From WTAW01 sp050115915 (GTDB taxonomy: Bacteria > Acidobacteriota > Aminicenantia > Aminicenantales > Aminicenantaceae), in NCBI GenBank assembly GCA_050115915.1, contig JASFPP010000001.1, positions 1-64,000 of the forward strand: a stretch of DNA of 64,000 nt, given 5' to 3'. The notes under the pieces were generated by a model. That model ran no database searches. It had not been told where the DNA came from and saw only the letters and a list, made by a program, of their open reading frames with translations. Below are positions 34,827 to 43,077 of this stretch, in pieces; position 1 is the stretch's first letter; each line of letters begins with the position of its first letter. The translations under genes were made by a program, and so were the position numbers.

Positions 34827-35720
34827 ATGCCGGCTCTGATAGACCTGCGGAAGCGTATCAAAAGCGTGCGCAACACGCAACAGATAACGCAGGCCATGAA
34901 AACGGTGTCCACCGTCAAGTTCCAGAAGGCACAGCGGATCGTCTTGGAGTCGAGGCCCATGTGGCACGACTTCCCTGATCTTGTCTCCAGCGCTGCGCTC
35001 TGGGCGCCTTCCACCGCTCATCCTCTGCTCTCTCGAAGGGAAGAAAAGAAAGTCGTGGGGCTCGTTATCACATCGGACAAAGGATTGGCCGGTGCCTTCA
35101 ACGCCAATCTTTTAGAGAAGGCCTCATCCTTTTTCGCAGAGAAGGCAAGGACGAGTGAGGTCCAACTTATACTCGTCGGTAAAAAAGCCGTCGATTTTTT
35201 TAAAAAGTCCGCGTACCGAGTGCTCCGATCCTATTTCGGACAAGTTCATAAAACCACAGCCGAGGATTGCCGCACATTGGCTCGGTATCTCACTGATCTT
35301 TACACGCTGAATAAGACCGATACGATTTACGTGGCCTATAATGAATTTAAATCCATCCTCGCTCCCCGTGTGGTTATCACAAAATTACTTCCTGTTGAGT
35401 TTTCAGGGGAGGATCAAAGATCAGAAGATACAGGAGGAGATACAAGTCCATCGGGACAGCGTCCGGATTGGGATCCCTCAGCACTCATGCTGGTCCAAAC
35501 GCTCCTCCTCCACCATGTGGAGAACCAAATGGTCCATTTTTTCTTCGAATCGCAAGCCGCCGAGCACGCAGCAAGGATGATGGCCATGGATAATGCCACA
35601 AAAAATGCGGAGGAGCTGATCGAAGATCTCACACTGGTGTTGAATAAAATCAGGCAGGCATCGATCACAAAAGAGCTTCTGGAGATCATGTCTGCTGTTG
35701 AAGCCTTAGCGAAGAAATAG
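34827..35720 (+). CDS. atpG: ATP synthase F1 subunit gamma
   Basis: The rotor shaft. The N-terminal helix contains LRKRIKSVRNTQQITQAMK, and the C-terminal helix contains MAMDNATKNAEELI, both standard. Residues about 195-215 (GEDQRSEDTGGDTSPSGQ) form a polar insertion in the globular part. Length 297 residues, within the usual range. Shine-Dalgarno GGAGG precedes the ATG. Confidence 0.95.
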   Translation: MPALIDLRKRIKSVRNTQQITQAMKTVSTVKFQKAQRIVLESRPMWHDFPDLVSSAALWAPSTAHPLLSRREEKKVVGLVITSDKGLAGAFNANLLEKASSFFAEKARTSEVQLILVGKKAVDFFKKSAYRVLRSYFGQVHKTTAEDCRTLARYLTDLYTLNKTDTIYVAYNEFKSILAPRVVITKLLPVEFSGEDQRSEDTGGDTSPSGQRPDWDPSALMLVQTLLLHHVENQMVHFFFESQAAEHAARMMAMDNATKNAEELIEDLTLVLNKIRQASITKELLEIMSAVEALAKK

Positions 35721-35738
35721 GCCGTCAAGGAGAGAAAA

Positions 35739-37325
35739 ATGCCTGAGACAAAACCGAAAGTAGAGAACAACACAAGTGCTCACTCCGAGCCAGAAGATAA
35801 AACCAAGGCCAAAAAGAAAACAAAGGAGTCGCATAAAGAAGGCCGTGTCGTTCAGATCATAGGGCCTGTTGTCGATATATTATTCAAGGATACAGAACTT
35901 CCAGAGATCTACAACGCAATCCGGATCACGAGCGAAGGATTCGGGAGTCACACTCCCAATGCCGTGGATGTCACCAAGAAGAAATACGGTATCCGTGCGG
36001 ATGAAGACATTGTAAGCGGCTCGGAAGCCTCTACACTCGTGGACATCATCGTCGAGGTGGAGCAACACCTCGGGGAAGACAAAGTCCGTTGTGTATCCAT
36101 GCATCCGACGGATGGATTGGCTCGAGGGATGAAAGCCATAGACCTCGATGGTCCCATCCAGGTTCCGGTGGGCGAGCCTACCCTGGGGAGATTGATCAAT
36201 GTCATCGGAGAACCTGTGGATTACCAGGGTCCCATAAAAGCGCCTATCAGGTATCCGATCCATCGGCCTCCTCCATCTCTGGAAGATCAGAGCACAAAAC
36301 TCGAGATGTTCGAAACAGGAATCAAGGTCATCGACCTCATCCAGCCCTTTCTTAAAGGAGGGAAGATTGGACTTTTTGGAGGGGCAGGAGTGGGAAAGAC
36401 GGTTATCATCATGGAACTCATCAACAATGTCGCCCAGCAGCATGGAGGCTATTCTGTTTTTGCTGGGGTGGGAGAACGGACGCGAGAAGGGAACGACCTG
36501 TGGTTGGAGATGAAAGAATCCGGTGTTCTCGAGAAGACATCTCTCATATACGGACAGATGACAGAGCCTCCGGGTGCGCGTCTACGTGTCGGTCTGGCCG
36601 CCCTCTCTGTCGCGGAATATTTCCGTGATGAAATGAACCAGGATATTCTCCTCTTTATTGACAATATATTCCGTTTTGTCCAAGCTGGGTCAGAAGTATC
36701 GGCTCTTCTGGGTCGAATGCCATCGGCTGTGGGCTACCAGCCGAACCTGGCAACCGAACTCGGGGAGCTGGAAGAAAGGATCACCTCGACGCGGAAAGGA
36801 TCCATCACCTCTGTCCAGGCCATTTATGTGCCCGCGGATGATTTTACCGACCCGGCACCGGCGACGACTTTTTCACATCTGGACGCAACGACCAACCTGT
36901 CCAGGGCCCTCACGGAAATGGGGATCTATCCTGCGGTCGATCCTCTCGCATCCTACTCGCGCATTCTCGATCCCCGGGTGATCGGGGAGGAACATTATTC
37001 GGTCGCCCGTGAGGTCAAGGAGATCTTGCAGCGGTATAAGGACCTTCAGGATATCATCGCCATACTCGGTATGGAGGAACTCTCTGAGGAGGATAAGGTT
37101 GTCGTTTCCCGCGCCAGGAAAATCCAGCGATTTTTCTCGCAGCCCTTTAATGTGGCCGAGGAGTTTACGGGAAGAGCCGGCAAGTATGTCTCGGTCGAAG
37201 AGACAGTTCGAGGATTTAAGGAGATCTCAGAGGGACTCCATGACGATGTCCCCGAGCAGGCTTTCTACATGGTTGGTGGGATCGATGACGTGACAGAGAG
37301 AGCGGAGGAGCTGAGAGCGGCATGA
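35739..37325 (+). CDS. atpD: ATP synthase F1 subunit beta with N-terminal extension
   Basis: The catalytic subunit. The Walker A GGAGVGKT is near residue 210, GERTREGNDL near 245, and the DELSEED-type lever is MEELSEED near 443. Before the usual start (GRVVQIIGPVVDILF) there are about 36 extra residues rich in Lys, Glu and Thr. The first ATG after a GGAG-type site supports that extension. Length 528 against a usual 465-480. The stop overlaps atpC by 4 bases. Confidence 0.96.
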   Translation: MPETKPKVENNTSAHSEPEDKTKAKKKTKESHKEGRVVQIIGPVVDILFKDTELPEIYNAIRITSEGFGSHTPNAVDVTKKKYGIRADEDIVSGSEASTLVDIIVEVEQHLGEDKVRCVSMHPTDGLARGMKAIDLDGPIQVPVGEPTLGRLINVIGEPVDYQGPIKAPIRYPIHRPPPSLEDQSTKLEMFETGIKVIDLIQPFLKGGKIGLFGGAGVGKTVIIMELINNVAQQHGGYSVFAGVGERTREGNDLWLEMKESGVLEKTSLIYGQMTEPPGARLRVGLAALSVAEYFRDEMNQDILLFIDNIFRFVQAGSEVSALLGRMPSAVGYQPNLATELGELEERITSTRKGSITSVQAIYVPADDFTDPAPATTFSHLDATTNLSRALTEMGIYPAVDPLASYSRILDPRVIGEEHYSVAREVKEILQRYKDLQDIIAILGMEELSEEDKVVVSRARKIQRFFSQPFNVAEEFTGRAGKYVSVEETVRGFKEISEGLHDDVPEQAFYMVGGIDDVTERAEELRAA

Positions 37326-37600
37326 GCGAAGGCTTGCCTGCGTCTCTTAAACTTCGTGTGATCACATCGAATGAGGTTCTTGTGGATGACGAAGTGGATG
37401 AGGTCGCCCTACCGAGCCTCCAAGGGTATTTGGGCATTCTTCCCGGACACAGAAGCTTGCTTGTCGCTCTTGGAGAGGGGACAATCGAATACCGTAAAGC
37501 CCAGTCGATGAAACACGTTCTTGTCGTTGGAGGGTATGCAAGGGTAGAGCCTGAAAGCGTTCTTGTTTTCACCGAACCGGGGGAAAATGAGCCTAGATGA
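37322..37600 (+). CDS. atpC: ATP synthase F1 subunit epsilon, short form
   Basis: The N-terminal beta-sandwich is intact, with VDEVALPSLQGYLGILPGH and VVGGYARVEPESV. The protein ends at residue 92, just after the sandwich, so the two-helix C-terminal domain that inhibits ATP hydrolysis in many bacteria is absent. The following frame encodes an unrelated methyltransferase that overlaps by 14 bases, so this is a genuine short form and not a frameshift. Short epsilon subunits are known in some lineages. Confidence 0.92.
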   Translation: MSEGLPASLKLRVITSNEVLVDDEVDEVALPSLQGYLGILPGHRSLLVALGEGTIEYRKAQSMKHVLVVGGYARVEPESVLVFTEPGENEPR

Positions 37601-38339
37601 CCAACTAAAGGGTGAAGACGAAACTCTTGATACCTTCTACCATGGACGCATCCGTGTCTTTCAGAAAAAGAAGGGATACCGGTTTTCCATCGATGCACCT
37701 CTTCTCGCAGACTTTATCCAGACAAAGGAAACGGACAGAATCCTGGAATTGGGGACAGGAAACGGGATTGTATCGCTGCTCTTGAGTATCAAGCCTTTCT
37801 CAAGCTTGACAGCTGTGGAGATCCAAGCATCTTTGGCAGATCTAGCCAGAAGGAATGTCAGACTCAACAACTGTGAAGACAGGATCCATGTTATCCACAC
37901 CGATCTCCGTGTTTTTTCTGAGAGAGAGAAATATGATGTGGTGTTTTCCAATCCGCCTTACATAAAACGAAACACAGGGCACTTGAGCGAATCGGACGAG
38001 AAGTCCGTGGCAAAACATGAGTTAAAATGCACTATTTCTGATATAATGCAGAAAACTGAAGAATTATTGGCAACGCAGGGAGTGGCTTATTATATCTATC
38101 CTGCAACGAGAGAAAAGGATTTTATGCGAACGATGGAAGAGATGCAGTTGAGGATTCGGAACATCCGCTATGTCTATCCCCAAAAAGGCAGCGCTCCCAA
38201 TTTTTTTCTTGTGAGCATGGACTTTGACTCTCTGGGGGCCCAAAAGCTGCGCCCGCTTATCCTGTATGAAAAAAAAGGCGATTACACCGCTGAAGCGCAG
38301 GAAATATTCACGGGAAGGATCCATGATCCGGCTGATTAA
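37587..38339 (+). CDS. TrmN6-like N6-adenine methyltransferase
   Basis: The opening segment (FQKKKGYRFSIDAPLLADF) and motif I ILELGTGNGIVSLLL match the family that methylates A37 of tRNA1(Val). The catalytic NPPY is in FSNPPYIKR near residue 120. The C-terminal ends VSMDFDSLGA. The ATG at 37587 with a purine-rich GGGGGAAA directly before it is preferred over a TTG at 37563. It overlaps atpC and, by 17 bases, the next ABC permease gene. The exact RNA target is not proven by sequence. Confidence 0.87.
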   Translation: MSLDDQLKGEDETLDTFYHGRIRVFQKKKGYRFSIDAPLLADFIQTKETDRILELGTGNGIVSLLLSIKPFSSLTAVEIQASLADLARRNVRLNNCEDRIHVIHTDLRVFSEREKYDVVFSNPPYIKRNTGHLSESDEKSVAKHELKCTISDIMQKTEELLATQGVAYYIYPATREKDFMRTMEEMQLRIRNIRYVYPQKGSAPNFFLVSMDFDSLGAQKLRPLILYEKKGDYTAEAQEIFTGRIHDPAD

Positions 38340-39144
38340 GAACCTGGTGAGCCTGTACAAGTACAGGGTTCTCATCCAAAACCTCGTGAGCCGCGAATTG
38401 AAAGCCCGCTATCGGGGAACGGTGTTGGGATTCTTTTGGTCTTTTTTTAATCCGTTCCTTTTGCTCGTCGTCTACACGGTTGTGTTCGGTTTTATCATCA
38501 TGCCCAGAGATCCTGCTTTCGAGGGCTCGCCCTGGTTGTATGCGCTCTTCCTCTTCTGTGGGTTGCTCCCCTGGCAAGTCTGGTTCGTTGCCTCGTCCCT
38601 CGAATCGGCAAATGTGCTGATCATACAGGGAAATCTGATAAAGAAGATTCTGTTCCCTGTGGAGATCCTCCCTGTCGTTGTGGTCTCGAGCAATTTTATT
38701 CATTTCCTCTTCGGCCTTCCCATCCTGCTCATTTTTGTTCCGATCCTGGGCGGACACTATTCGCCCTATCTCCTCCTCTTGCCGGTTGTCGTTTTAGTCC
38801 ATTTTGTATTCACACTGGGATTCAGTTTTCTCGTCTCCTCCTTAACAGTGCACTTTAGGGATATCAGGGATATCCTTGCAAATCTCTTGACCTTCTGGTT
38901 TTTTGCGACACCCATCATCTATCCCATGACCTTTTCAACTGTCCAGGAATCCTCTGTTCTTAAAAATCTCCTCAACCTGAACCCCATGACACACATCATG
39001 CAGGGATATCAATACTGTGTGTTTTATGGGGATCTTTTTCACTGGAAACGCTTGGGCGTCACCTTTATCGTATCGCTCATTCTGCTGTTCGTCGGATACT
39101 CTATCTTTGACAGGCTGCGGGATTCTTTTCCCGAGGAGGTATAG
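38323..39144 (+). CDS. ABC-2 type polysaccharide export permease (Wzm-like)
   Basis: The N-terminal YRVLIQNLVSRELKARYRG and TVLGFFWSFFNPFLLL are typical of O-antigen and teichoic-acid exporters. There are about six membrane segments, and NLNPMTHIMQGYQY lies near the end. The ATG at 38323, preceded by GGAAGG, is preferred to upstream starts within the methyltransferase gene; it gives 273 residues, the normal length. It is paired with the ATPase gene that follows directly. Together they would move an undecaprenyl-linked glycan across the inner membrane. Confidence 0.93.
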   Translation: MIRLIKNLVSLYKYRVLIQNLVSRELKARYRGTVLGFFWSFFNPFLLLVVYTVVFGFIIMPRDPAFEGSPWLYALFLFCGLLPWQVWFVASSLESANVLIIQGNLIKKILFPVEILPVVVVSSNFIHFLFGLPILLIFVPILGGHYSPYLLLLPVVVLVHFVFTLGFSFLVSSLTVHFRDIRDILANLLTFWFFATPIIYPMTFSTVQESSVLKNLLNLNPMTHIMQGYQYCVFYGDLFHWKRLGVTFIVSLILLFVGYSIFDRLRDSFPEEV

Positions 39145-40425
39145 TTGGTTGCCATAGATGTGGATCATGTGACACGCATATATCAGAAGTACTCTGCCCA
39201 GCACCGCTTCAAAACCTTCAAGAGTGCGATCGTCAAGGGGGATTTTTTCAAGTCCCTCCGACCGGATGAACTCGTCACAGCATTGGATAATGTAAGTTTT
39301 CAAGTCGAAAAAGGCACCACGTTCGGCGTGATCGGAGAGAATGGCTCGGGGAAGAGCACTCTGCTCAAGGTGATCACCGGAATCGCCAAGCCCACATCCG
39401 GCTCTGTGAGTGTCGATGGAAAAGTCTCTGCACTCATCGAGCTAGGGGCGGGTTTTCATCCGGAGATCTCAGGGCGGGAGAACATCTTTATAAACGGCAT
39501 CATGTTGGGTCTTTCCAAAAAAGAGATCACGGAAAAATTCGACGACATAGTCCGGTTTGCAGAGCTCGAAGAATTCATCGATGCCCCCGTCAAAACATAT
39601 TCGTCAGGAATGCATATGCGCCTCGGATTTTCCGTCGCCATCAACGTTAATCCCGATATTTTGCTCATCGATGAGGTCCTGGCTGTAGGGGATGCCTCTT
39701 TTGTGCCCAAGTGTTTGGATCGGATCGATGATTTCCGCAGGAGGAAGAAAACCATCCTTTTCGTCAGTCATGATCTATCTACGGTCGAAAAGATTTGCGA
39801 TCGAGTCGTCTGGTTAAAGCACGGGAAGATCCAGACGATGGGGGAGCCCAAGCGGGTTGTGGATGCCTATCTCCAGGATGTTGCTGAAAAGCAGGAAGAG
39901 GAATTCGAGAGGCGCCAGCAGGAGGTCGAGGTCGAAGAGAGTTTCGCGGAGGAGCGGAGGGAAAACCGCTGGGGCAAAAGAGAGATCGAGATCAAAAAAG
40001 TGAGGCTGAAGGATCTGGATGGCACCGAGAAACATGTTTATTCCCCTGATGAGGGAATGATTATAGAGATGGATGTCATGGCCTATTCTCGGATCGAGGA
40101 TTTTGTGTTCGGGATCGGAATATACAATCCGAAGGGCATCAGTTGTTACGGGACAAACACACATCTGGAAGAGTTTATACCGCAGATCATCGAAGGGGAG
40201 GGCCGCGTCAGCTTTCGGATAGAAAGGCTCGGCCTCATCAACGGGACCTACTATTTGGATGTAGCCGCGCATAAAAAAGATGGCTACCCCTACGATTATC
40301 ACCGCAATCTGTATTCATTCATGATCTCCTCTACCAAAAAGGATGTGGGGATCCTGCGGCCGGAACATTCCTGGGAGTTCTCCTCCAGGATCAAGATCAA
40401 GCCCCCCACCGAAAAGGGAGAGTGA
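39145..40425 (+). CDS. ABC exporter ATPase with C-terminal glycan-binding domain (Wzt-like)
   Basis: Walker A is GENGSGKST near residue 63. The ABC signature is the variant YSSGMHMRLGF near 152, Walker B is ILLIDEVLAVGD near 170, and the switch is VSHDLSTV near 206. Residues about 255-275 are a charged linker. Residues about 280-420 form a Wzt_C-type beta-sandwich, which in characterised Wzt proteins reads the terminal sugar of the glycan. The start is TTG right after the permease stop, with GAGGAGG upstream. Confidence 0.93.
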   Translation: MVAIDVDHVTRIYQKYSAQHRFKTFKSAIVKGDFFKSLRPDELVTALDNVSFQVEKGTTFGVIGENGSGKSTLLKVITGIAKPTSGSVSVDGKVSALIELGAGFHPEISGRENIFINGIMLGLSKKEITEKFDDIVRFAELEEFIDAPVKTYSSGMHMRLGFSVAINVNPDILLIDEVLAVGDASFVPKCLDRIDDFRRRKKTILFVSHDLSTVEKICDRVVWLKHGKIQTMGEPKRVVDAYLQDVAEKQEEEFERRQQEVEVEESFAEERRENRWGKREIEIKKVRLKDLDGTEKHVYSPDEGMIIEMDVMAYSRIEDFVFGIGIYNPKGISCYGTNTHLEEFIPQIIEGEGRVSFRIERLGLINGTYYLDVAAHKKDGYPYDYHRNLYSFMISSTKKDVGILRPEHSWEFSSRIKIKPPTEKGE

Positions 40426-40515
40426 TCAAATTCGAAACAGGAATATTTGCGATGGAGTACGGAAAAATGTTGCAATCGTGCGGGGTATTTGTATAATGTT
40501 CGCCAGGAGTTTGTA

Positions 40516-40839
40516 ATGGCCACCAAGAACAAGAAACATGGACGGGAAGCCCATTCGCGGACAGTTGCCAAAGCGATCAGCTGGCGGATCATCGCCACTC
40601 TAACGACGATGACGGCAGTGTATATTTTTACAGGAGAGTGGTTGATCACCATAGGTGTGGGCGTCGTAGAAGTGATCGCGAAGATCACATTTTACTATCT
40701 TCATGAAAGGGTGTGGCACAAAATTTCCTGGGGAAAAGAAAAACATCCCCTCTCTACCATTCCGGTCAAAGGGGAGATCACGCCCGATGACATGGATAAA
40801 ATCAGGGATCAACTCCGCGAACTGGGTTACCTTGACTGA
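40516..40839 (+). CDS. DUF2061 family membrane protein
   Basis: The sequence RTVAKAISWRIIATLTTMT followed by TGEWLITIGVGVVEVIAKI and FYYLHERVWHKISWG is the DUF2061 signature, with two short membrane spans. The ATG at 40516 has AGGAG 8 bases upstream; an earlier ATG at 40447 lacks one. Length 107 residues. The function of the family is not established. It lies between the exporter ATPase gene and rfaE2. Confidence 0.88.
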   Translation: MATKNKKHGREAHSRTVAKAISWRIIATLTTMTAVYIFTGEWLITIGVGVVEVIAKITFYYLHERVWHKISWGKEKHPLSTIPVKGEITPDDMDKIRDQLRELGYLD

Positions 40840-40919
40840 GATAAAACCAGACTCTTATCAATCATTTCTGGACTTGGCTGAGGGATGAACCGCTAAAGGG
40901 AACAAAACTTCTATCCAAT

Positions 40920-41405
40920 ATGAACACGAAGGTGAAAAAGCTCAGTGAGCTGAAAAAACTCAGGGTGAAATATAAAAAAGAGGGAGAGACGGTCGTTTTT
41001 ACAAACGGATGTTTCGATGTGCTTCATAGCGGCCACATCCATCTCTTCAGACAAGCTAAGAAGCGGGGGAATATCCTTATCGTTGCAGTTAACGATGATC
41101 TGTCTGTTCGAAAACTGAAAGGACCGGCCAGGCCAATTTTCCCGCTCGAGGAACGCTTGGAGGTTCTGGATGCCGTGGAAACCATCGATTACCTGATATC
41201 TTTTTCCCAGTCAACACCACGGGAACTCATTCAGGCACTCCTTCCCGATGTGCTTGTTAAGGGGGGGGATTGGAAACCCGATGAAGTTGTGGGGAGGGAA
41301 GAGGTGGAGGGGGCGGGGGGAGAGGTCTTCATTATCCCCTATCTGCCCGGGATATCCTCCTCCGAGATCCTCAGTAAAATAAAAGGCCCGCCGTCTGGAT
41401 CATAA
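40920..41405 (+). CDS. rfaE2: D-glycero-beta-D-manno-heptose 1-phosphate adenylyltransferase
   Basis: This makes ADP-heptose from heptose 1-phosphate and ATP, the last activation step before heptose enters lipopolysaccharide core. The nucleotidyltransferase motif is TNGCFDVLHSGHIHL near residue 22, with RPIFPLEERLEVL and PGISSSEIL later. Length 161 residues: this is the second domain of HldE alone, the kinase domain being separate or absent here. A G8 tract occurs in the gene at 41261-41268. It supplies the likely donor for the GT9 protein at 12763-13857. Confidence 0.94.
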   Translation: MNTKVKKLSELKKLRVKYKKEGETVVFTNGCFDVLHSGHIHLFRQAKKRGNILIVAVNDDLSVRKLKGPARPIFPLEERLEVLDAVETIDYLISFSQSTPRELIQALLPDVLVKGGDWKPDEVVGREEVEGAGGEVFIIPYLPGISSSEILSKIKGPPSGS

Positions 41406-41420
41406 CAGACAGCAGGCCTT
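41383..41420 (-). terminator. Hairpin terminator, strong on the minus strand
   Basis: A 15-base stem (41383-41397 with 41406-41420) has an 8-base loop. On the minus strand the two imperfect positions become G-U pairs, and the stem is followed by TTTTATTTTA. On the plus strand it has two C-A mismatches and a poorer U tract. It therefore ends the short minus-strand transcript from 41593 and may also serve rfaE2, whose stop codon lies in the loop. Confidence 0.7.
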
Positions 41421-41461
41421 ATAATTCCATATTCAATTATTCGAGCAGTTTTGTATCTTGC

Positions 41462-41524
41462 TCAGGATTCCTGTAGACAGCCTTCTGAACAATGAGCGAT
41501 TCTGGGTACAGCATATCGTTTCAT
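41462..41524 (-). CDS. Candidate 20-residue peptide gene with strong promoter and RBS
   Basis: ATG at 41524 opens a frame of 20 codons ending in TGA: MKRYAVPRIAHCSEGCLQES. It is preceded by GGGAAGGAGG (41530-41539) at ideal spacing and by a near-consensus promoter (41565-41593). A terminator lies about 40 bases past the stop. The predicted transcript is about 180 bases and contains nothing else. The two cysteines (Cys12, Cys16) are notable. No downstream minus-strand gene follows within 12 kb, so it is not an attenuator leader. It may be a small protein, a peptide precursor or an sRNA. Confidence 0.5.
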   Translation of the reverse strand: MKRYAVPRIAHCSEGCLQES

Positions 41525-41564
41525 TTTGGCCTCCTTCCCTATTCGGGAGCACTATTGTTTATTT

Positions 41565-41593
41565 AGTATATAGTATTACTCAGATATAGTCAA
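41565..41593 (-). promoter_or_regulatory. Near-consensus promoter of the short minus-strand transcript
   Basis: On the minus strand, TTGACT (41588-41593), a 17-base spacer and TATACT (41565-41570) lie about 40 bases before the ATG at 41524. It starts 15 bases after the stop of the C26-like gene. Confidence 0.75.
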
Positions 41594-41607
41594 GTGAGTT
41601 TGTCCAG

Positions 41608-42786
41608 TTATCGTTTATCCCGGATGTTCCTCTTCTCCTGTTTGGCCGTGTGATGGGTTTTGACCTGTCCGAAGAACCATGCCCAGATTTTTTTGTTGAA
41701 CTCCAGGCTTGGGGGATTTTTCTTAAGGAGGGAGAGGAAGCTGACCTCCTCTGTGTCTTCTGGTGTCCATTTGAATGTGTAGTCAGTGTTCCAGAGTTCA
41801 GGAAAGTCGGGGTGGAATTGAACGCCGAGAACGTTCGGATATTTCTCATGCTCTATGCCCTCGACCACACGTCCATCGGCGGATGTGGCATTGGTCTTGA
41901 TCCCTTTCCCCAATTTCCCGAACGCCTGGTGGTGTGCGCTTATTACCAAGGGACGGTCCCTCTCTCTGAACCCCAGTTCGGCTGTGAATTTGCCCCCCTT
42001 GCAGAGAACGATCGGATGCAAAAGGTAGGGATAGAGCTTGAGTTCCGGATGAATCCTGCTGTATGGATTTCTGTGCCAGTCGTTTTGTTCCGAGTGGATG
42101 ACATCCTCGATAAAATTCCTCCCGTATAGTTGAGACTGAATATCTTGGATCAAGGTCCCTCCGGTGCCCACGTTCAGACTCTGGGCTCCGAGACAAATAC
42201 ACAACACGGGAAATTTTGGAGCGGACTCCATGAGCCCCACAAAGCCAGGGTTCTGCAATCCCCCGAAAAGATGAAAGATGAATGAGACCTCAAGGAAATG
42301 GCGATAAGGGGTATGGATCGAGGTCAAGAGCCTTGTTTTTTCGCCATAGACATAGGGGGGGATGTCTGCACCTCCAAAAAAGATAAGGCCATCCGCATTT
42401 TCGAATATAGTCTTGAATTCTGCTGTCATTTCATTCTTCTGGAAAAGGGAATGGACATCGATTGTCCCTTTAATCGTGTGGAATTTGATCCAATCGATAT
42501 TTTTCTCTTCAACTTGGGTTTTGGCCTTTTCGAAATCTGTCATTTGTTTCTCATGCAGGATTCCCACAACGACTAGACCCTTCGGGGAAAGAAGCTCTTG
42601 TTTTTTCAACTCCATGAGAGATTCGATGACAAATGGGGCCGGGTGGAGGATAGCAACGACTACCCGATCATTGTCTTTTTCCGCCGAATGGAAATACGGG
42701 TCTTGGGCAAACACAAGAGTGAATGGACTCAGAATTAGAGAAACACAGAGGAATATTAAAACCCTTAGAAAGTCCGTCTTTTTCAT
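41608..42786 (-). CDS. Exported class I glutamine amidotransferase-like protein (peptidase C26 type)
   Basis: The signal peptide is about residues 1-27 (VFAQ end). The core resembles gamma-glutamyl hydrolase/PuuD enzymes: ADGLIFFGGADIPP near residue 133, then the nucleophile motif CICLGAQSLNVGTGGTLIQDI-like region near 198, and the catalytic-type His in GVQFHPDFPE near 320. So Cys and His are present. Length 392 exceeds cytoplasmic PuuD because of about 60 extra N-terminal and 40 C-terminal residues. Export is odd for a family that normally acts on cytosolic gamma-glutamyl compounds. A role in peptide or cell-wall gamma-glutamyl cleavage is a guess. Confidence 0.82.
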   Translation of the reverse strand: MKKTDFLRVLIFLCVSLILSPFTLVFAQDPYFHSAEKDNDRVVVAILHPAPFVIESLMELKKQELLSPKGLVVVGILHEKQMTDFEKAKTQVEEKNIDWIKFHTIKGTIDVHSLFQKNEMTAEFKTIFENADGLIFFGGADIPPYVYGEKTRLLTSIHTPYRHFLEVSFIFHLFGGLQNPGFVGLMESAPKFPVLCICLGAQSLNVGTGGTLIQDIQSQLYGRNFIEDVIHSEQNDWHRNPYSRIHPELKLYPYLLHPIVLCKGGKFTAELGFRERDRPLVISAHHQAFGKLGKGIKTNATSADGRVVEGIEHEKYPNVLGVQFHPDFPELWNTDYTFKWTPEDTEEVSFLSLLKKNPPSLEFNKKIWAWFFGQVKTHHTAKQEKRNIRDKR

Positions 42787-42885
42787 TTCTCAATCTCCAA
42801 TAGACATTTCTAGGCTTGGATTATATTTTTTAAGTGCATTTTTGGCAAGTATTTATAGAGAGTAACGAGTTTCACTCAAACCGTG

Positions 42886-42953
42886 AGGACATGAATTCTC
42901 GATGACAGTATTGAGTAACACAGTGTCTTCTGTCACGGTTCTTGAAAAACATT
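42886..42953. repeat. Fragment related to the dispersed repeat (copy D) with inverted AACCGTGA ends
   Basis: AAACCGTGAGGACATGAATTCT (split here as AAACCGTGAG + GACATGAATTCT) matches the opening block of copy A on its minus strand with one difference. About 50 bases later TCACGGTT forms an inverted partner to AACCGTGA. The remaining gap 42787-43077 shows only AT-rich sequence and the upstream region of the DUF5916 gene. Confidence 0.45.
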
Positions 42954-43077
42954 TAAAGGCACCCCAATTAATGAATTTAAATCCAGGCTAAACCTTTTCG
43001 TGATGCGATGCGTTTATATAAGGTGATGCCTCAATTAAAGGAATGAGGATGGTTTTTTTCAAGGAGCTGCAAAAATA

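Noticed and set aside
37322..37600. Frameshift or truncation of atpC
   Set aside because: No helical remnant of epsilon exists in any frame downstream; an overlapping methyltransferase with its own start and motifs follows at once.
41371..41524. Selenoprotein reading of the small minus-strand frame through its TGA
   Set aside because: The frame stays open past TGA, but the hairpin there spans the stop, is only 5-6 pairs long and lacks a bacterial SECIS apical loop; the terminator interrupts the extension.
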